Shown in pieces: positions 17,552 to 27,766 of a stretch of DNA of 64,000 bases. A program made the position numbers and the translations under genes. The stretch lies in contig JAURNW010000019.1 in the NCBI GenBank assembly GCA_030829985.1, positions 1 to 64,000 of the forward strand, in the 5' to 3' direction. Below the pieces are notes generated by a model, which searched no databases, was not told the origin of the DNA, and worked only from the letters and a program-made list of their open reading frames with translations. The stretch's first letter is position 1; each line of letters starts with the position of its first letter. This DNA comes from Gammaproteobacteria bacterium (lineage in GTDB: Bacteria; Pseudomonadota; Gammaproteobacteria; Eutrophobiales; Eutrophobiaceae).

Positions 17552-18487
17552 TTAAATACTGGAACCAAACTCTTTTTCAAAACGCGCCTCGAATTCATCA
17601 AGTGTGAAGGAATGATTTTGCGTGCCCGGTTTTTCTATTTTTATTGACCCCATCAACGATGCGATCCGACCCGTTGTTTCCCAGTCCATTTCATTTACAA
17701 GCCCATAAAGTAAACCGGCACGATAGGCATCGCCACAACCGGTAGGGTCAGTAATCGATTCTGGTTTCACGCAAGGAATATCATACTGTTTATCTTTTGT
17801 ATAAATGGTAGAACCATCGCTACCACGAGTCACGACCAAGGCCTTTATCTGTGCTGCGATTTCATTAGGGCTAAGACCGGTTTTATACTGCATCATCTGC
17901 CATTCATAATCATTAACTGTAACCCAGGTCGCTTGTTCAATGAATTGAGAAAGCTCTTCGCCTGTGAACATGGGCATGCCCTGACCAGGATCAAAGATAA
18001 ACGGGATACCTGCTTCAGAAAATTGATCCGCATGTTGCAACATACCATCACGACCATCAGGAGAAATGATGCCTATTTTACAATCCTTCGCATCCGTTAC
18101 TTTATTACGATGAGATTCGTTCATTGCACCAGGATGAAAAGCGGTAATTTGATTGTCATCCAAATCAGTCGTGATAAACGCCTGCCCGGTAAAAGCATCG
18201 TCAACAACAGTAATATGGGTACGATTCATGTGACGCTTATCCATCCAATAAGCATAAGATTCAAAGTCCTTACCCACTGTTGCCATAGGTAGCGCGATTG
18301 AATCATCCAGTAGATTTAAGTTATAGGCAATATTACCTGCGCAACCTCCAAACTCACGACGCATTTCAGGCACCAGAAATGACACATTAAGCATATGTAT
18401 CTTTTCAGGAAGAATATGATTTTTAAATTTATCTGGAAAAACCATAATATGGTCGTACGCCATAGACCCACAAATCAAAACACTCAT
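17552..18487 (-). CDS. PfkB-family carbohydrate/nucleoside kinase (adenosine kinase-like)
   Basis: A 311-residue ribokinase-fold enzyme. It starts MSVLICGSMAYDHIM, has the first PfkB signature region EFGGCAGNIAYNLNLL and the catalytic anion-hole motif DPTGCGDAYRAGLLYG with the base Asp near the C terminus. The overall layout (GSMAYD, FGGCAGN) is that of proteins usually annotated as adenosine kinase, which make AMP from adenosine and ATP; substrate cannot be proven here. The ATG at 18487 has AAGGATT upstream; a 28-residue extension upstream has no support. It shares a terminator with glcB. Confidence 0.88.
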   Translation of the reverse strand: MSVLICGSMAYDHIMVFPDKFKNHILPEKIHMLNVSFLVPEMRREFGGCAGNIAYNLNLLDDSIALPMATVGKDFESYAYWMDKRHMNRTHITVVDDAFTGQAFITTDLDDNQITAFHPGAMNESHRNKVTDAKDCKIGIISPDGRDGMLQHADQFSEAGIPFIFDPGQGMPMFTGEELSQFIEQATWVTVNDYEWQMMQYKTGLSPNEIAAQIKALVVTRGSDGSTIYTKDKQYDIPCVKPESITDPTGCGDAYRAGLLYGLVNEMDWETTGRIASLMGSIKIEKPGTQNHSFTLDEFEARFEKEFGSSI

Positions 18488-18680
18488 AAGATAGAATCCT
18501 TTATAGATTGAATTTTTAAGATCATTAAATAGATGTAAAGTAAGAATAAAATGACAGGTTATAGTGTGCAATATATCACCCCTACGGATGCCTGTTAATT
18601 TTATTTTTAAGATGAACTGACTATTCCCTTACATGGAAGATTATGCACAATGATAATCTTCGGCCGGCTAAACAATGACC

Positions 18681-21545
18681 TTACGATGCTTTACCAAGCT
18701 TTATTTGAGCTTTCGAATTTTTAGCAAGAATCTGTTTAAGAAATTTCCCGGTATGTGAAACACTATTTTCAGTCAGGTCTTCCGGTGTGCCGGTCGCGAT
18801 AATTTCACCACCCCCATCACCCCCTTCTGGCCCCAGATCAACAACCCAATCCGCTGTTTTAATCACATCAAGATTGTGTTCAATAACGATAATGGTATTT
18901 CCGTGTTGCCTGAGTCGATGCAATATATCGAGTAATTGCTGGATGTCATGAAAATGTAAACCGGTTGTCGGTTCATCCAGAATGTAGAGTGTTTTACCGG
19001 TATCTCTTTTTGAAAGCTCTTTAGAGAGTTTGACCCGTTGTGCCTCACCGCCGGATAAGGTGGTCGCGTTTTGGCCGAGTTTGATATAGGACAAACCAAC
19101 ATCCATGAGTGTTTGTAATTTGCGTGCAAGCACAGGCACAGCATCAAAGAATTCATGGGCTTCTTCAACACTCATATCCAGTGTTTCATGAATATTTTTA
19201 CCTTTGTATCGAACATCGAGTGTTTCGCGATTGTAGCGTTTGCCTTTACAGGTATCACAAGGGACATAGATGTCGGGAAGAAAATGCATCTCGACCTTTA
19301 TCAAACCATCGCCCTGACAGGCTTCACAACGGCCACCTTTCACATTAAAACTAAAACGTCCGGGTTTATAAGCACGCGATCGTGCCTCGGCAGTTGCGGC
19401 AAATAATTCACGAATAGGTGTAAACAAACCGGTATAAGTTGCCGGATTGGAGCGTGGCGTACGTCCGATCGGACTTTGATCAATATCTACGACCTTATCA
19501 AAGTGTTCAAGACCATGAATAGATTCATACTGTGCAGGTGTTGTATTTGCCCTGTTTAAATCACGTGCCACTATTTGATAAAGCGTGTCATTGATCAATG
19601 TCGATTTACCAGAACCGGATACACCAGTGATGCAGGTCATTAAGCTAACGGGGATGACCAGGTCGATTTTTTTTAAATTATTACCAGAAGCCTGTTTTAA
19701 CTCCATAACACGCATCGGGTTGTAGGGTATGCGTTGTTCCGGAATCGCGATTTGCTTCTTACCCGATAAATACTGTCCCGTTAACGAATTTTTATCTGCT
19801 GCAATCATCGCTGGTGTACCTTGAGAAACGATCTCGCCACCATGAACACCGGCACCTGGACCAATATCAATCACATGTTCAGCGGCATTAATCGCTTCTT
19901 CATCATGCTCGACAACGATGACGGTATTACCTAAATCGCGCAGATGAAATAATGTTTTAAGTAAGCGTTGATTATCACGCTGATGTAATCCAATGGAGGG
20001 TTCATCAAGGATATACATAACACCAACCAGACCTGCACCAATCTGACTGGCTAATCGTATGCGTTGCGCCTCACCACCGGATAAAGTCTCGGCACTGCGT
20101 TCGAGGGTCAGGTAATCCAGCCCCACATTCACAAGAAAGTTAAGTCGATCATTAACTTCTTTCAAAATCTTGACTGCAATTTTGCCACGCGCACCATCCA
20201 ACTCGAGAGATTTAAATAGCGACTGTGCCTTGATAACAGTCATGGCAGTTATATCGGATAGAGAAATGTCATTGATTAATACATTACGCGCAGATTTGTT
20301 TAGACGTGTTCCTTCACAAGCCGGACAAGGTTTGTGTGTCTGGTATTTTGACAACTCTTCCCGAACCATGACTGAATCAGTTTCCAGATATCGACGCTGT
20401 AAATTTGGTATGACGCCTTCAAATGGATGTTGTCGAATAACCGTTTTATTGCGTTCTCTCAGATATTCAAATTCAATCTCTTCATCACCGCTGCCATAAA
20501 GCAATATTTGTTTGATACTGTCGGGCAGGTCTTGATAGGGCGTATCAAGTTCAAATTTATAGTGGGACGCAATCGATTTGAGCATCTGAAAGTAATAAGC
20601 ATTACGTCTGTCCCAGCCTTTTATGGCACCACCGGGCAAAGTTAAGTCTGGATTTTGTACAACTCGTCCCGGATCAAAATATTGCACATGACCCAAACCA
20701 TCACATCGTGAACATGCTCCCGCCGGATTATTAAAAGAAAACAGTCGTGGTTCAAGCTCGCTCAGGCTATAGCCACATTTATTACAGGCATAACGTGAAG
20801 AAAATAATTGTTCCTCAGTATTAGAATCTGCTTCCATCGGCACAATCAGTGCGACACCATCTGATAAGCGTAATGCCGTTTCAAACGACTCAGCCAAACG
20901 CAATTGCAAATCGTCCCTGACCTTAAACCGGTCAACAACGACCTCTATCGTATGTTTTTTTCGCAACTCAAGTTCAGGTACTTGATCCAGTTCAACTATA
21001 TGACCGTCAATACGAGCACGGATAAAACCTTCTGTTCGTAGTCGTTCTATGATTTGCAAATGTTCTCCCTTGCGTTCCTGCACTACTGGCGCGAGTAGCA
21101 TCAGACGTTCCTCTTTGGGACGGGTCAATACCAGATCAACCATCTGTGTGATCGTCTGGGCTTCCAGCAAGGTTTGATGATCTGGACAAAAGGGTTGGCC
21201 TACACGAGCAAACAATAATCGCAAGTAATCGTATATCTCGGTTATCGTTCCAACTGTAGAACGCGGATTATGTGAAGTCGTTTTTTGTTCAATCGAGATC
21301 GCCGGCGACAAACCTTCAATATGGTCAACATCCGGCTTTTCCATCATCGACAGGAATTGTCGTGCATAAGCAGACAGGGACTCGACATAACGCCGTTGAC
21401 CTTCAGCATAGATAGTATCAAATGCCAATGAAGATTTTCCTGAACCGGATATACCTGTCACGACGATTAACTTATCGCGCGGGATATCAATATCAATATT
21501 CTTTAAATTATGGGTTCGGGCACCACGTATACTAATCGTATCCAT
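18681..21545 (-). CDS. uvrA: Excinuclease ABC subunit A
   Basis: UvrA is the damage-recognition ATPase of nucleotide excision repair and loads UvrB. The 954-residue protein carries two ABC modules: Walker [15 protein letters not shown] (about 31) and [14 protein letters not shown] (about 640), signature motifs [14 protein letters not shown] and [14 protein letters not shown], and Walker B motifs leading to DEPS and DEPT. Zinc-finger cysteines are seen at CNKCG...CSRC and CEACQG...CDTC. It is divergent from the MFS gene, an arrangement shared with ssb in many gammaproteobacteria. No convincing LexA box was seen in the 80-base gap. Confidence 0.98.
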   Translation of the reverse strand: MDTISIRGARTHNLKNIDIDIPRDKLIVVTGISGSGKSSLAFDTIYAEGQRRYVESLSAYARQFLSMMEKPDVDHIEGLSPAISIEQKTTSHNPRSTVGTITEIYDYLRLLFARVGQPFCPDHQTLLEAQTITQMVDLVLTRPKEERLMLLAPVVQERKGEHLQIIERLRTEGFIRARIDGHIVELDQVPELELRKKHTIEVVVDRFKVRDDLQLRLAESFETALRLSDGVALIVPMEADSNTEEQLFSSRYACNKCGYSLSELEPRLFSFNNPAGACSRCDGLGHVQYFDPGRVVQNPDLTLPGGAIKGWDRRNAYYFQMLKSIASHYKFELDTPYQDLPDSIKQILLYGSGDEEIEFEYLRERNKTVIRQHPFEGVIPNLQRRYLETDSVMVREELSKYQTHKPCPACEGTRLNKSARNVLINDISLSDITAMTVIKAQSLFKSLELDGARGKIAVKILKEVNDRLNFLVNVGLDYLTLERSAETLSGGEAQRIRLASQIGAGLVGVMYILDEPSIGLHQRDNQRLLKTLFHLRDLGNTVIVVEHDEEAINAAEHVIDIGPGAGVHGGEIVSQGTPAMIAADKNSLTGQYLSGKKQIAIPEQRIPYNPMRVMELKQASGNNLKKIDLVIPVSLMTCITGVSGSGKSTLINDTLYQIVARDLNRANTTPAQYESIHGLEHFDKVVDIDQSPIGRTPRSNPATYTGLFTPIRELFAATAEARSRAYKPGRFSFNVKGGRCEACQGDGLIKVEMHFLPDIYVPCDTCKGKRYNRETLDVRYKGKNIHETLDMSVEEAHEFFDAVPVLARKLQTLMDVGLSYIKLGQNATTLSGGEAQRVKLSKELSKRDTGKTLYILDEPTTGLHFHDIQQLLDILHRLRQHGNTIIVIEHNLDVIKTADWVVDLGPEGGDGGGEIIATGTPEDLTENSVSHTGKFLKQILAKNSKAQIKLGKAS

Positions 21546-21625
21546 TCAAACAATTCACTATTCTAGGAGCAACCTGTTAATATAAATGCTTTTACAATCT
21601 CGATCCAAATTAACTTCAAATTTTA

Positions 21626-22843
21626 ATGAATTCATCTTCTATGTCCGCCGCCGAATTAAAGGCAGCAATATCGCTTTCTGCGGTATTTTTCTTGCGTATG
21701 CTACCTTTATTCATGATATTGCCAGTATTAAGTCTGGCCGGAAGTTCATATCAATCGTCTACACCACAATTACTTGGACTCGCGCTTGGCATTTATGGTC
21801 TGACACAGGCTAGCCTGCAAATACCGTTCGGCATGCTATCTGATCGATTTGGCCGCAAACCGATCATTTGTCTTGGATTGATTATTTTTGTGGCAGGCAG
21901 TTTGTTGGCGGCAATGACAGACTCTATTTATGGATTGATTCTGGGTCGCGCATTACAGGGTGCTGGAGCTGTAGCAGCAGCAATAATGGCACTGGCCGCT
22001 GATCTAACGACAGAACAACATCGAACCAAGGTGATGGCTTGTATAGGCATGAGTATTGGCCTGTCCTTTTCCGTTGCCTTTATTCTGGGACCATTACTCT
22101 ATACCCACATTGGCATACAGGGTCTTTTTTATCTGAGTGTCTGTATTGCGATACTGGCTATCATTACTTTATTAATAATCGTTCCCAACCCAACCCGGCA
22201 TGCCGATGAAGGTAGACATGCAATCAGTCTGCAAGGCTTTAAAAATGTAGTATCAAATTTTTACCTGATTAAACTTGATATCAGCATCTTTAGCTCTCAT
22301 TTAATTTTGATGGCAAACTTTGTTGTTATACCCGTCGCGTTGCGGGACATTATTCAGTTGCAATCAACATCACATTGGCAAGTCTATCTGGGTGTTTTAT
22401 TTACTTCCCTGTTTATTATGGTGCCTTTTATCATCTTTGGAGAGCGTTTGAAGAAGATAAAATTATTCTTCGTTACAAGCATAATACTAATTATTCTGTC
22501 TCAGTTGGGACTCAGTTTCGGTCATACCAGCTTGCCGCTACTGGTGTTATTTTTAATCTTGTTCTTCGGCGCATTTAATTATCTGGAAGCACTCTTACCC
22601 TCAGAGGTATCTAAAGCAACGAGTATCGATACAAAAGGTACGGCGTTAGGGGTTTATTCCAGCTCACAATTTATCGGGATCTTTATTGGTGGCCTATCGG
22701 GTGGTTTTTTTCATCAGTATTTTGGCATAGCAAGTGTCCATTTCTTGTGTCTATTCATAGCTTTACTATGGTTATGTTTAGTAATCTATCTGCCAGATCA
22801 TAAGAACAGTTATGAAAATACACTTGAAGAAAGTATGCTCTAA
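21626..22843 (+). CDS. MFS transporter (12 TM)
   Basis: 405 residues with 12 hydrophobic segments. The A-loop motif between TM2 and TM3 reads GMLSDRFGRKPII, typical of the drug:H+ antiporter-like major facilitator branch. N-terminal segment LSAVFFLRMLPLFMILPVL and a cytoplasmic loop around residues 190-210 (NPTRHADEGRH) are visible. The gene lies between uvrA and ssb, where gammaproteobacteria commonly have a YajR-like MFS gene of unknown substrate. GC content is similar to neighbours. Confidence 0.9.
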   Translation: MNSSSMSAAELKAAISLSAVFFLRMLPLFMILPVLSLAGSSYQSSTPQLLGLALGIYGLTQASLQIPFGMLSDRFGRKPIICLGLIIFVAGSLLAAMTDSIYGLILGRALQGAGAVAAAIMALAADLTTEQHRTKVMACIGMSIGLSFSVAFILGPLLYTHIGIQGLFYLSVCIAILAIITLLIIVPNPTRHADEGRHAISLQGFKNVVSNFYLIKLDISIFSSHLILMANFVVIPVALRDIIQLQSTSHWQVYLGVLFTSLFIMVPFIIFGERLKKIKLFFVTSIILIILSQLGLSFGHTSLPLLVLFLILFFGAFNYLEALLPSEVSKATSIDTKGTALGVYSSSQFIGIFIGGLSGGFFHQYFGIASVHFLCLFIALLWLCLVIYLPDHKNSYENTLEESML

Positions 22844-22974
22844 AGCGAAAATGATTTATTAAAGAGTTGGTCCAAATTCATACGTGTAAATACTCTATCC
22901 ACATACTGAAAGGTTGTATAAAGCTTTCATAGACATACATAAAACAGTTAATTATATTTTAGGAGAGCGTCACA

Positions 22975-23445
22975 ATGGCAAGGGGTGTAAATAAAGTTAT
23001 TTTAATTGGTAATCTGGGCAACGACCCGGACATACGATACACCGCTGGCGGTGCTGCTGTAGCAAACATCAGCCTTGCTACTGCTGAATCCTGGCGCGAC
23101 AAGGAAAGTGGCGAACAACAGGAACGTACTGAATGGCATCGAATTGTCTTTTTTGGGCGTTTGGCTGAGATTGTGGGTGAATATTTACGCAAAGGCTCAC
23201 AAGTCTATGTAGAGGGTCGCCTGCAAACACGTAAATGGCAGGATAAAGAGGGTGTTGATCGTTATACCACTGAAATAGTCGCCAATGAAATGCAGATGCT
23301 CGGCAGTAAAAGTGGCGGTTCAGCAAATTATGAATCTGCGCCACAACAACCACAGAACAGTGCCCCGGCACAAAAACCTCAAGCATCAAGCAACAATTCA
23401 GCAGCTACCCCAACTGATGATTTTGATGACGATATCCCTTTCTAG
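22975..23445 (+). CDS. ssb: Single-stranded DNA-binding protein
   Basis: SSB coats single-stranded DNA in replication, recombination and repair. The 156-residue protein has the OB-fold core (about 1-110: [51 protein letters not shown]), a Gln/Pro/Ala-rich linker (about 112-145) and the acidic interaction tip [14 protein letters not shown] precedes the ATG. It sits downstream of the MFS gene and upstream of pyk, all on the plus strand. Confidence 0.98.
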   Translation: MARGVNKVILIGNLGNDPDIRYTAGGAAVANISLATAESWRDKESGEQQERTEWHRIVFFGRLAEIVGEYLRKGSQVYVEGRLQTRKWQDKEGVDRYTTEIVANEMQMLGSKSGGSANYESAPQQPQNSAPAQKPQASSNNSAATPTDDFDDDIPF

Positions 23446-23495
23446 AGGACATCATTGAATAATAAAATTAATTATTTAAGGCGGTTCATAACGAT

Positions 23496-24937
23496 ATGTC
23501 GATAATTACCCAGATTAATCTGCTTAAGAAACGGCGTACCAAAATTATCGCTACACTCGGTCCCGCAAGTAGTGAGCCAGACCAAATTCGTAAACTCATC
23601 AAGGCCGGCGTTAATATATTTCGACAAAATATGTCACACGGTGATCATAGCTATCACAAAGAGACCTATGCCCGAATACGCAAAATAGCAGAAGAGTTGA
23701 ATCAACATTGGCTGACCTTTGTGGCCCTAAAATTCGAACCGGTAAATTCAAGAAAGGTAGTATTGAATTAAAGAATAACAGCACAGTTATCGTCACGACC
23801 CGAGATGTAGAAGGTAAACCGGGTCTAATTCCATCTCAATATGCTGCCTTGGCAGATGATGTGGAACCGGGTGACCGAATATTACTGGCCGATGGTAATT
23901 TTGAAATGGAGGTCGATAGTATTGATGGAACAGAAATTACCTGTACCGTAATTTATGGTGGCACATTGGGGAATCATAAAGGTATTAATCTGCCCGGTGT
24001 AAAAGTATCCGCACCATCATTAACCGATAAAGATAAAGAAGATGCCAAATTAGCACTGGAACTTGGTGTAGATTTTATGGCGCTGTCTTTTGTACGCTCT
24101 GCTAATGATATTCACGACTTAAGAGAACTGATCAAATCTTATAACAGTGATGCGCGTATCATAGCCAAGATCGAAAAACCGGAAGCACTTGATGAAGCAA
24201 GCGCGATACTTGACGCTGCGGATGGCATCATGGTGGCTCGTGGGGATCTTGGCGTTGAACTCAAGCCGGAACAAGTCCCTGTTGCTCAACATCAATTAAT
24301 CGATCTGGCCCGTAAAAAATTCAAACCTGTCATCGTTGCCACACAAATGTTGGAATCGATGATTGAGAATGCTCGGCCAACCCGTGCCGAAGTGACGGAC
24401 GTCGCATATGCAGTAACACTGGGCACAGATGCAATTATGTTATCTGGAGAAACTGCTGTCGGTGCATTTCCTATCGATGCCGTTAAGATGATGGATAGAA
24501 TTGCAAGACAGACAGAATCATACCTATGGTCACATAATGCCTATGGTGCAAAATTGTCGAATAACACCTCATCGGCGCTACCTGTATGGGATGCTATGGC
24601 TAACTCAATGGCTCAATTAGCCCAGGATCTTAAAGTCCATGCCGTCGTAGTTATTTCTCAAAGTGGAATGTCTGCCGCAACAATGAGTTCAGTCAGACCG
24701 GCTGCACCAGTTGTTGCAATAACAAGACATCCTAATATCTGTCGTATAATGGAGATGCTATGGGGTGTAATTCCGGTACTCGCAGAAGATACCGGCAAGA
24801 CTAATCCGAATGCGTTAGCAAAAATGGTAGTGCTTGAACAAGGTCTTGCAGTAAAAGGTGAAAAAGTATTATTGATACGCGGCTTTCATAGCGAACAAAG
24901 TTTAAATACGCCTTCTGTCACCGTATTGACGGTCTAG
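23496..24937 (+). pseudogene. pyk: Pyruvate kinase with a frameshift
   Basis: Two overlapping frames together make a pyruvate kinase of about 475 residues, the usual length. The first (23496-23771) encodes the N terminus (RRTKIIATLGPASS, AGVNIFRQNMSHG) up to AEELNQH, then runs into unrelated sequence. The second, readable from 23708, resumes with ADLCGPKIRTGKF and carries the rest: IAKIEKPEALD, MVARGDLGVEL, the MLESM...TRAEVTDVAYAV segment and LSGETAVGAFP. Homologues have about three more residues at the junction (near 23705), so the simplest cause is a deletion of about 10 bases. Either the gene is inactive or the sequence has an error; no slippery sequence for programmed frameshifting is visible. 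Confidence 0.85.
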
Positions 24938-24954
24938 CTTCCAAGCCAATAGAT

Positions 24955-25443
24955 TTATCGCAACTTATAAATCGGCACCGCATCATCAGCTGCTGCCTGA
25001 TAGCGTATCGTAAAATCATTAAATGCTTTCAACGCATCTTCTGCGTCTTTATCATCACGCAATTGAAAACTGCTGATACCACAACGATACATAAAGAATA
25101 ATTGATCACGTAATACATCACCAATCGCACGGACATCACCCTTGTAGGCATAACGATCATGTAACAACCGTGCATGTGAATAACATCGACCATCTTTAAA
25201 CGCAGGAAAATCGAGCGCCACTATAGAGAAGTGTTCAAGATCACTAACCAGTTCCTCTACATCAGTATCACCGTTTATCCAGACCGCATGCTTTGTTTTT
25301 TTATCGAGTAAGCTGTCTCGATTCGCCTGCCAATAGTGAAACGGTAAAATAATATCACCGTCGGGCATAGGCGCATCAGCATCCAGTTCACGCGCAACAG
25401 ACCAATCATCATTTACAATTTTATTATCTTTAATTACTCGCAT
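24955..25443 (-). CDS. DUF934 family protein, sulfite-reductase associated
   Basis: 162 residues of the DUF934 family: WSVARELDADAPMPDGDIILP, SIVALDFPAFKDGRCYSHARLL, GDVRAIGDVLRDQLFFMYRCG. Members are regularly encoded directly after a siroheme-type nitrite/sulfite reductase and are assumed to assist sulfate assimilation; the mechanism is unknown. The ATG at 25443 lies inside the end of the reductase gene (14-base overlap) with AAGGA upstream, showing translational coupling. It converges on pyk. Confidence 0.9.
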   Translation of the reverse strand: MRVIKDNKIVNDDWSVARELDADAPMPDGDIILPFHYWQANRDSLLDKKTKHAVWINGDTDVEELVSDLEHFSIVALDFPAFKDGRCYSHARLLHDRYAYKGDVRAIGDVLRDQLFFMYRCGISSFQLRDDKDAEDALKAFNDFTIRYQAAADDAVPIYKLR

Positions 25444-27115
25444 GTGCTTTTTCCTTAACCGGTTTCTTTGGATAAACACGATCTTTAAACGGTGTAATAC
25501 CTACTCGACGAAATGTATCCAGAAAACGTTCTTCTTCCTGACGTTGTTCGACATAAACATCAAGTAATTTGCCAATCACATCAGCAACATCTTCTTTTGC
25601 AATAGAAGGACCAAGACGTTCGCCAAGACAAGCATCGCTTTCAGATGAACCACCGACTGTTAATTGATAAAACTCTTCATCCTTTTTCCTGACACCGAGA
25701 ATACCAATATGCCCCACATGGTGATGTCCACAGGCATTCATACAACCAGACATCTTGATCTTTATATCGCCAATATCATGTAAATAATCAATGTCATTGA
25801 ATTTATCGTTAATCTGCTTCGCAATAGGAATTGAACCCGCATTGGCCAGCGCGCAAAAATCCAGACCCGGGCAACAAATCATGTCTGTTAACAAACCAAT
25901 ATTTGCCGTGGCAAGATTCTTCTCTAACAGCTTTTCCCAAAGAATAAACAGATCGGCCTGTTTTACATTAGGTAACACCAGGTTTTGATCATGGGTTACA
26001 ACTATTTCACCAAAACTATATTTATCAGCAAGATCAGCAATATGATCCATTTGTTCATCTGTAGCATCACCAGGCGCTATGCCAGGTGCTTTCAAGGAAA
26101 CAACGACTGCTTTATAACCAGCAACCTTATGGGGAAACAGATTTCGTTTGGCCCAGTTTGTAAAGGATTTATTTGATTCCTGTGCTGCTTCAAAGCTGTT
26201 GTCATCTGCGGCGCTGCTATCATAATCAGGTGCAGTAAAAAATCCTTTCACACGATCAATTTCTTTTTGATCAAGTTTCATCACACCATCTTTAATATGT
26301 AGCCATTCTTCTTCAACCTGTCGCGCAAATTCTTCTTTGCCCAGATCGTTAACCAGGATCTTGATTCGGGCCCTGTATATATTGTCTCTGCGACCATAAC
26401 GATTATAAACACGCAGTACCGCTTCAAGATAAGAAAGCAAATCTTGCTTCTGCAGGAAGGGTCGGATGCTTGGACCAATAAAAGGCGTGCGACCCAGTCC
26501 ACCACCGACGATTACATTGAAACCGATTTCACCCGCTTCATTCTTAACAAGATATAGACCGATGTCGTGAACCTTTACTGCGGCACGATCGTGGGTTGCA
26601 CCTGATACTGCAATCTTGAATTTTCTGGGCAAAAATGAAAACTCGGGATGAAACGTTGACCATTGTCGAATGATTTCACAATAAGGACGAGGATCTTCAA
26701 GTTCGTCTTGTGCAATACCAGCAAATTGATCTGAAGTGGTATTACGAATGTCATTGCCACTGGTTTGAATAGCATGCATCTCTACACTGGCCAGATCAGC
26801 TAATATGTCAGGTACCGTCTCAAGCGCTGGCCAATTATATTGAACATTTTGTCGGGTACTAAAATGAGCGTAATTCTTGTCATATTTTCTGGCAATGTGT
26901 GCCAACATCCGTAGTTGTTCACTGGATAACAAACCATAAGGAATAGCTACTCTAAGCATCGGCGCATAACGCTGAACATAAAGTCCATTCATCAGACGCA
27001 AAGGACGGAATTCTTCCTCACTCAGTTTACCGGCTAAAAAACGCTCAGTTTGATCACGGAATTGGGCTACTCGTTCATCAACGATGGTCTGGTCGTAATT
27101 ATCGTACTTGTACAT
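25430..27115 (-). CDS. cysI: Nitrite/sulfite reductase hemoprotein (siroheme, 4Fe-4S)
   Basis: A 561-residue siroheme reductase that in this genomic setting probably reduces sulfite to sulfide for cysteine synthesis. Two ferredoxin-like half domains are visible (YGLLSSEQLRMLAHIARKY; NIGLLTDMICCPG), and the four Cys ligands are in CCPGLDFC and GCMNAC, followed by the HHVGHIGILG segment typical of the family. It starts with MYKYDNYDQ, a common start for the proteobacterial type that pairs with DUF934. The reductase could use nitrite, but the coupled DUF934 gene favours sulfite. The symbol cysI follows common usage for this family. Confidence 0.9.
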   Translation of the reverse strand: MYKYDNYDQTIVDERVAQFRDQTERFLAGKLSEEEFRPLRLMNGLYVQRYAPMLRVAIPYGLLSSEQLRMLAHIARKYDKNYAHFSTRQNVQYNWPALETVPDILADLASVEMHAIQTSGNDIRNTTSDQFAGIAQDELEDPRPYCEIIRQWSTFHPEFSFLPRKFKIAVSGATHDRAAVKVHDIGLYLVKNEAGEIGFNVIVGGGLGRTPFIGPSIRPFLQKQDLLSYLEAVLRVYNRYGRRDNIYRARIKILVNDLGKEEFARQVEEEWLHIKDGVMKLDQKEIDRVKGFFTAPDYDSSAADDNSFEAAQESNKSFTNWAKRNLFPHKVAGYKAVVVSLKAPGIAPGDATDEQMDHIADLADKYSFGEIVVTHDQNLVLPNVKQADLFILWEKLLEKNLATANIGLLTDMICCPGLDFCALANAGSIPIAKQINDKFNDIDYLHDIGDIKIKMSGCMNACGHHHVGHIGILGVRKKDEEFYQLTVGGSSESDACLGERLGPSIAKEDVADVIGKLLDVYVEQRQEEERFLDTFRRVGITPFKDRVYPKKPVKEKAHASN

Positions 27116-27257
27116 AGGATTTGAACTGTGTCCTGCGGTTTGTAACGGCTGCGAAAGATAGCAATTAGTTTTAAGATGGAAAAGGAATAGATTTAACTAT
27201 ATTTATTCGTAATTGTTATATAAAGCACACATCATTGCGAGCGCGACAATGATAGCT

Positions 27258-27289
27258 GAAATCAACAGAAATCAACAGAAATCAAACAG
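27258..27289. repeat. Short tandem repeat upstream of cysI
   Basis: GAAATCAACA repeated twice and a third imperfect copy (GAAATCAAACAG), head to tail, about 150 bases upstream of the sulfite reductase start. It could be spaced regulator half-sites or simple slippage. Confidence 0.5.
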
Positions 27290-27377
27290 TATGGATGAAT
27301 TATTTTCCGATAAATGAGGAAATATCACTGTTTTTTACAATGAGACTGATTAGTGAACAATTTGTTGAGTCTTTTAC

Positions 27378-27587
27378 TTAGGAAAATTGATGTTTTGCTA
27401 ACAAACTTCTGCCTTTTCGAGTCAGATAGCCTTCCTGATCGATAAATCCCTTGTGTTCAGCTAGCTTGATTAGACTTACCGGTTGATTTTTTGGTAAATA
27501 AACCAAGCCATCTCCGTAATGAAATTCAAGTACTTTAGCTATGTCCGATTCAATATTCTGTTCTAATTCTGATGATAATGCGTTCAA
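27378..27587 (-). CDS. Small protein of unknown function, winged-helix-like
   Basis: A 69-codon frame starting with TTG (no in-frame ATG). The sequence (VLEFHYGDGLVYLPKNQPVS, LIKLAEHKGFIDQEGYLTRKG, RSLLAKHQ) resembles a small helix-helix-strand fold like a winged helix, but I cannot name a family. An AGGTTGG stretch lies about 10 bases upstream. The next gene on the same strand is cysI, some 260 bases downstream. Coding is supported by sensible amino-acid composition only. Confidence 0.45.
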   Translation of the reverse strand: MNALSSELEQNIESDIAKVLEFHYGDGLVYLPKNQPVSLIKLAEHKGFIDQEGYLTRKGRSLLAKHQFS

Positions 27588-27766
27588 TGTGTACCAACCT
27601 GTTACAAACTAATAAAATATTTAAGTTATATATATTAGCTAGTTATATAGATTATCTATAGCTAAATGTCAAATATATATTGTAAGCCGCTATAAAATTG
27701 AGGTTTTAAATAACACCCATTTGAATGAAACTGGTGTAATTGCAGTTTTAAAGCAGGTTTCAGTTT

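Noticed and set aside
21546..21625. Possible LexA box between uvrA and the MFS gene (ACAG half-site with TTATATTA)
   Set aside because: Only one half fits CTGT-N8-ACAG; the other half reads GCAT.
23690..23720. Programmed -1 frameshifting to make full-length pyruvate kinase
   Set aside because: There is no slippery heptamer at the junction, and about three conserved residues are missing, which fits a deletion.
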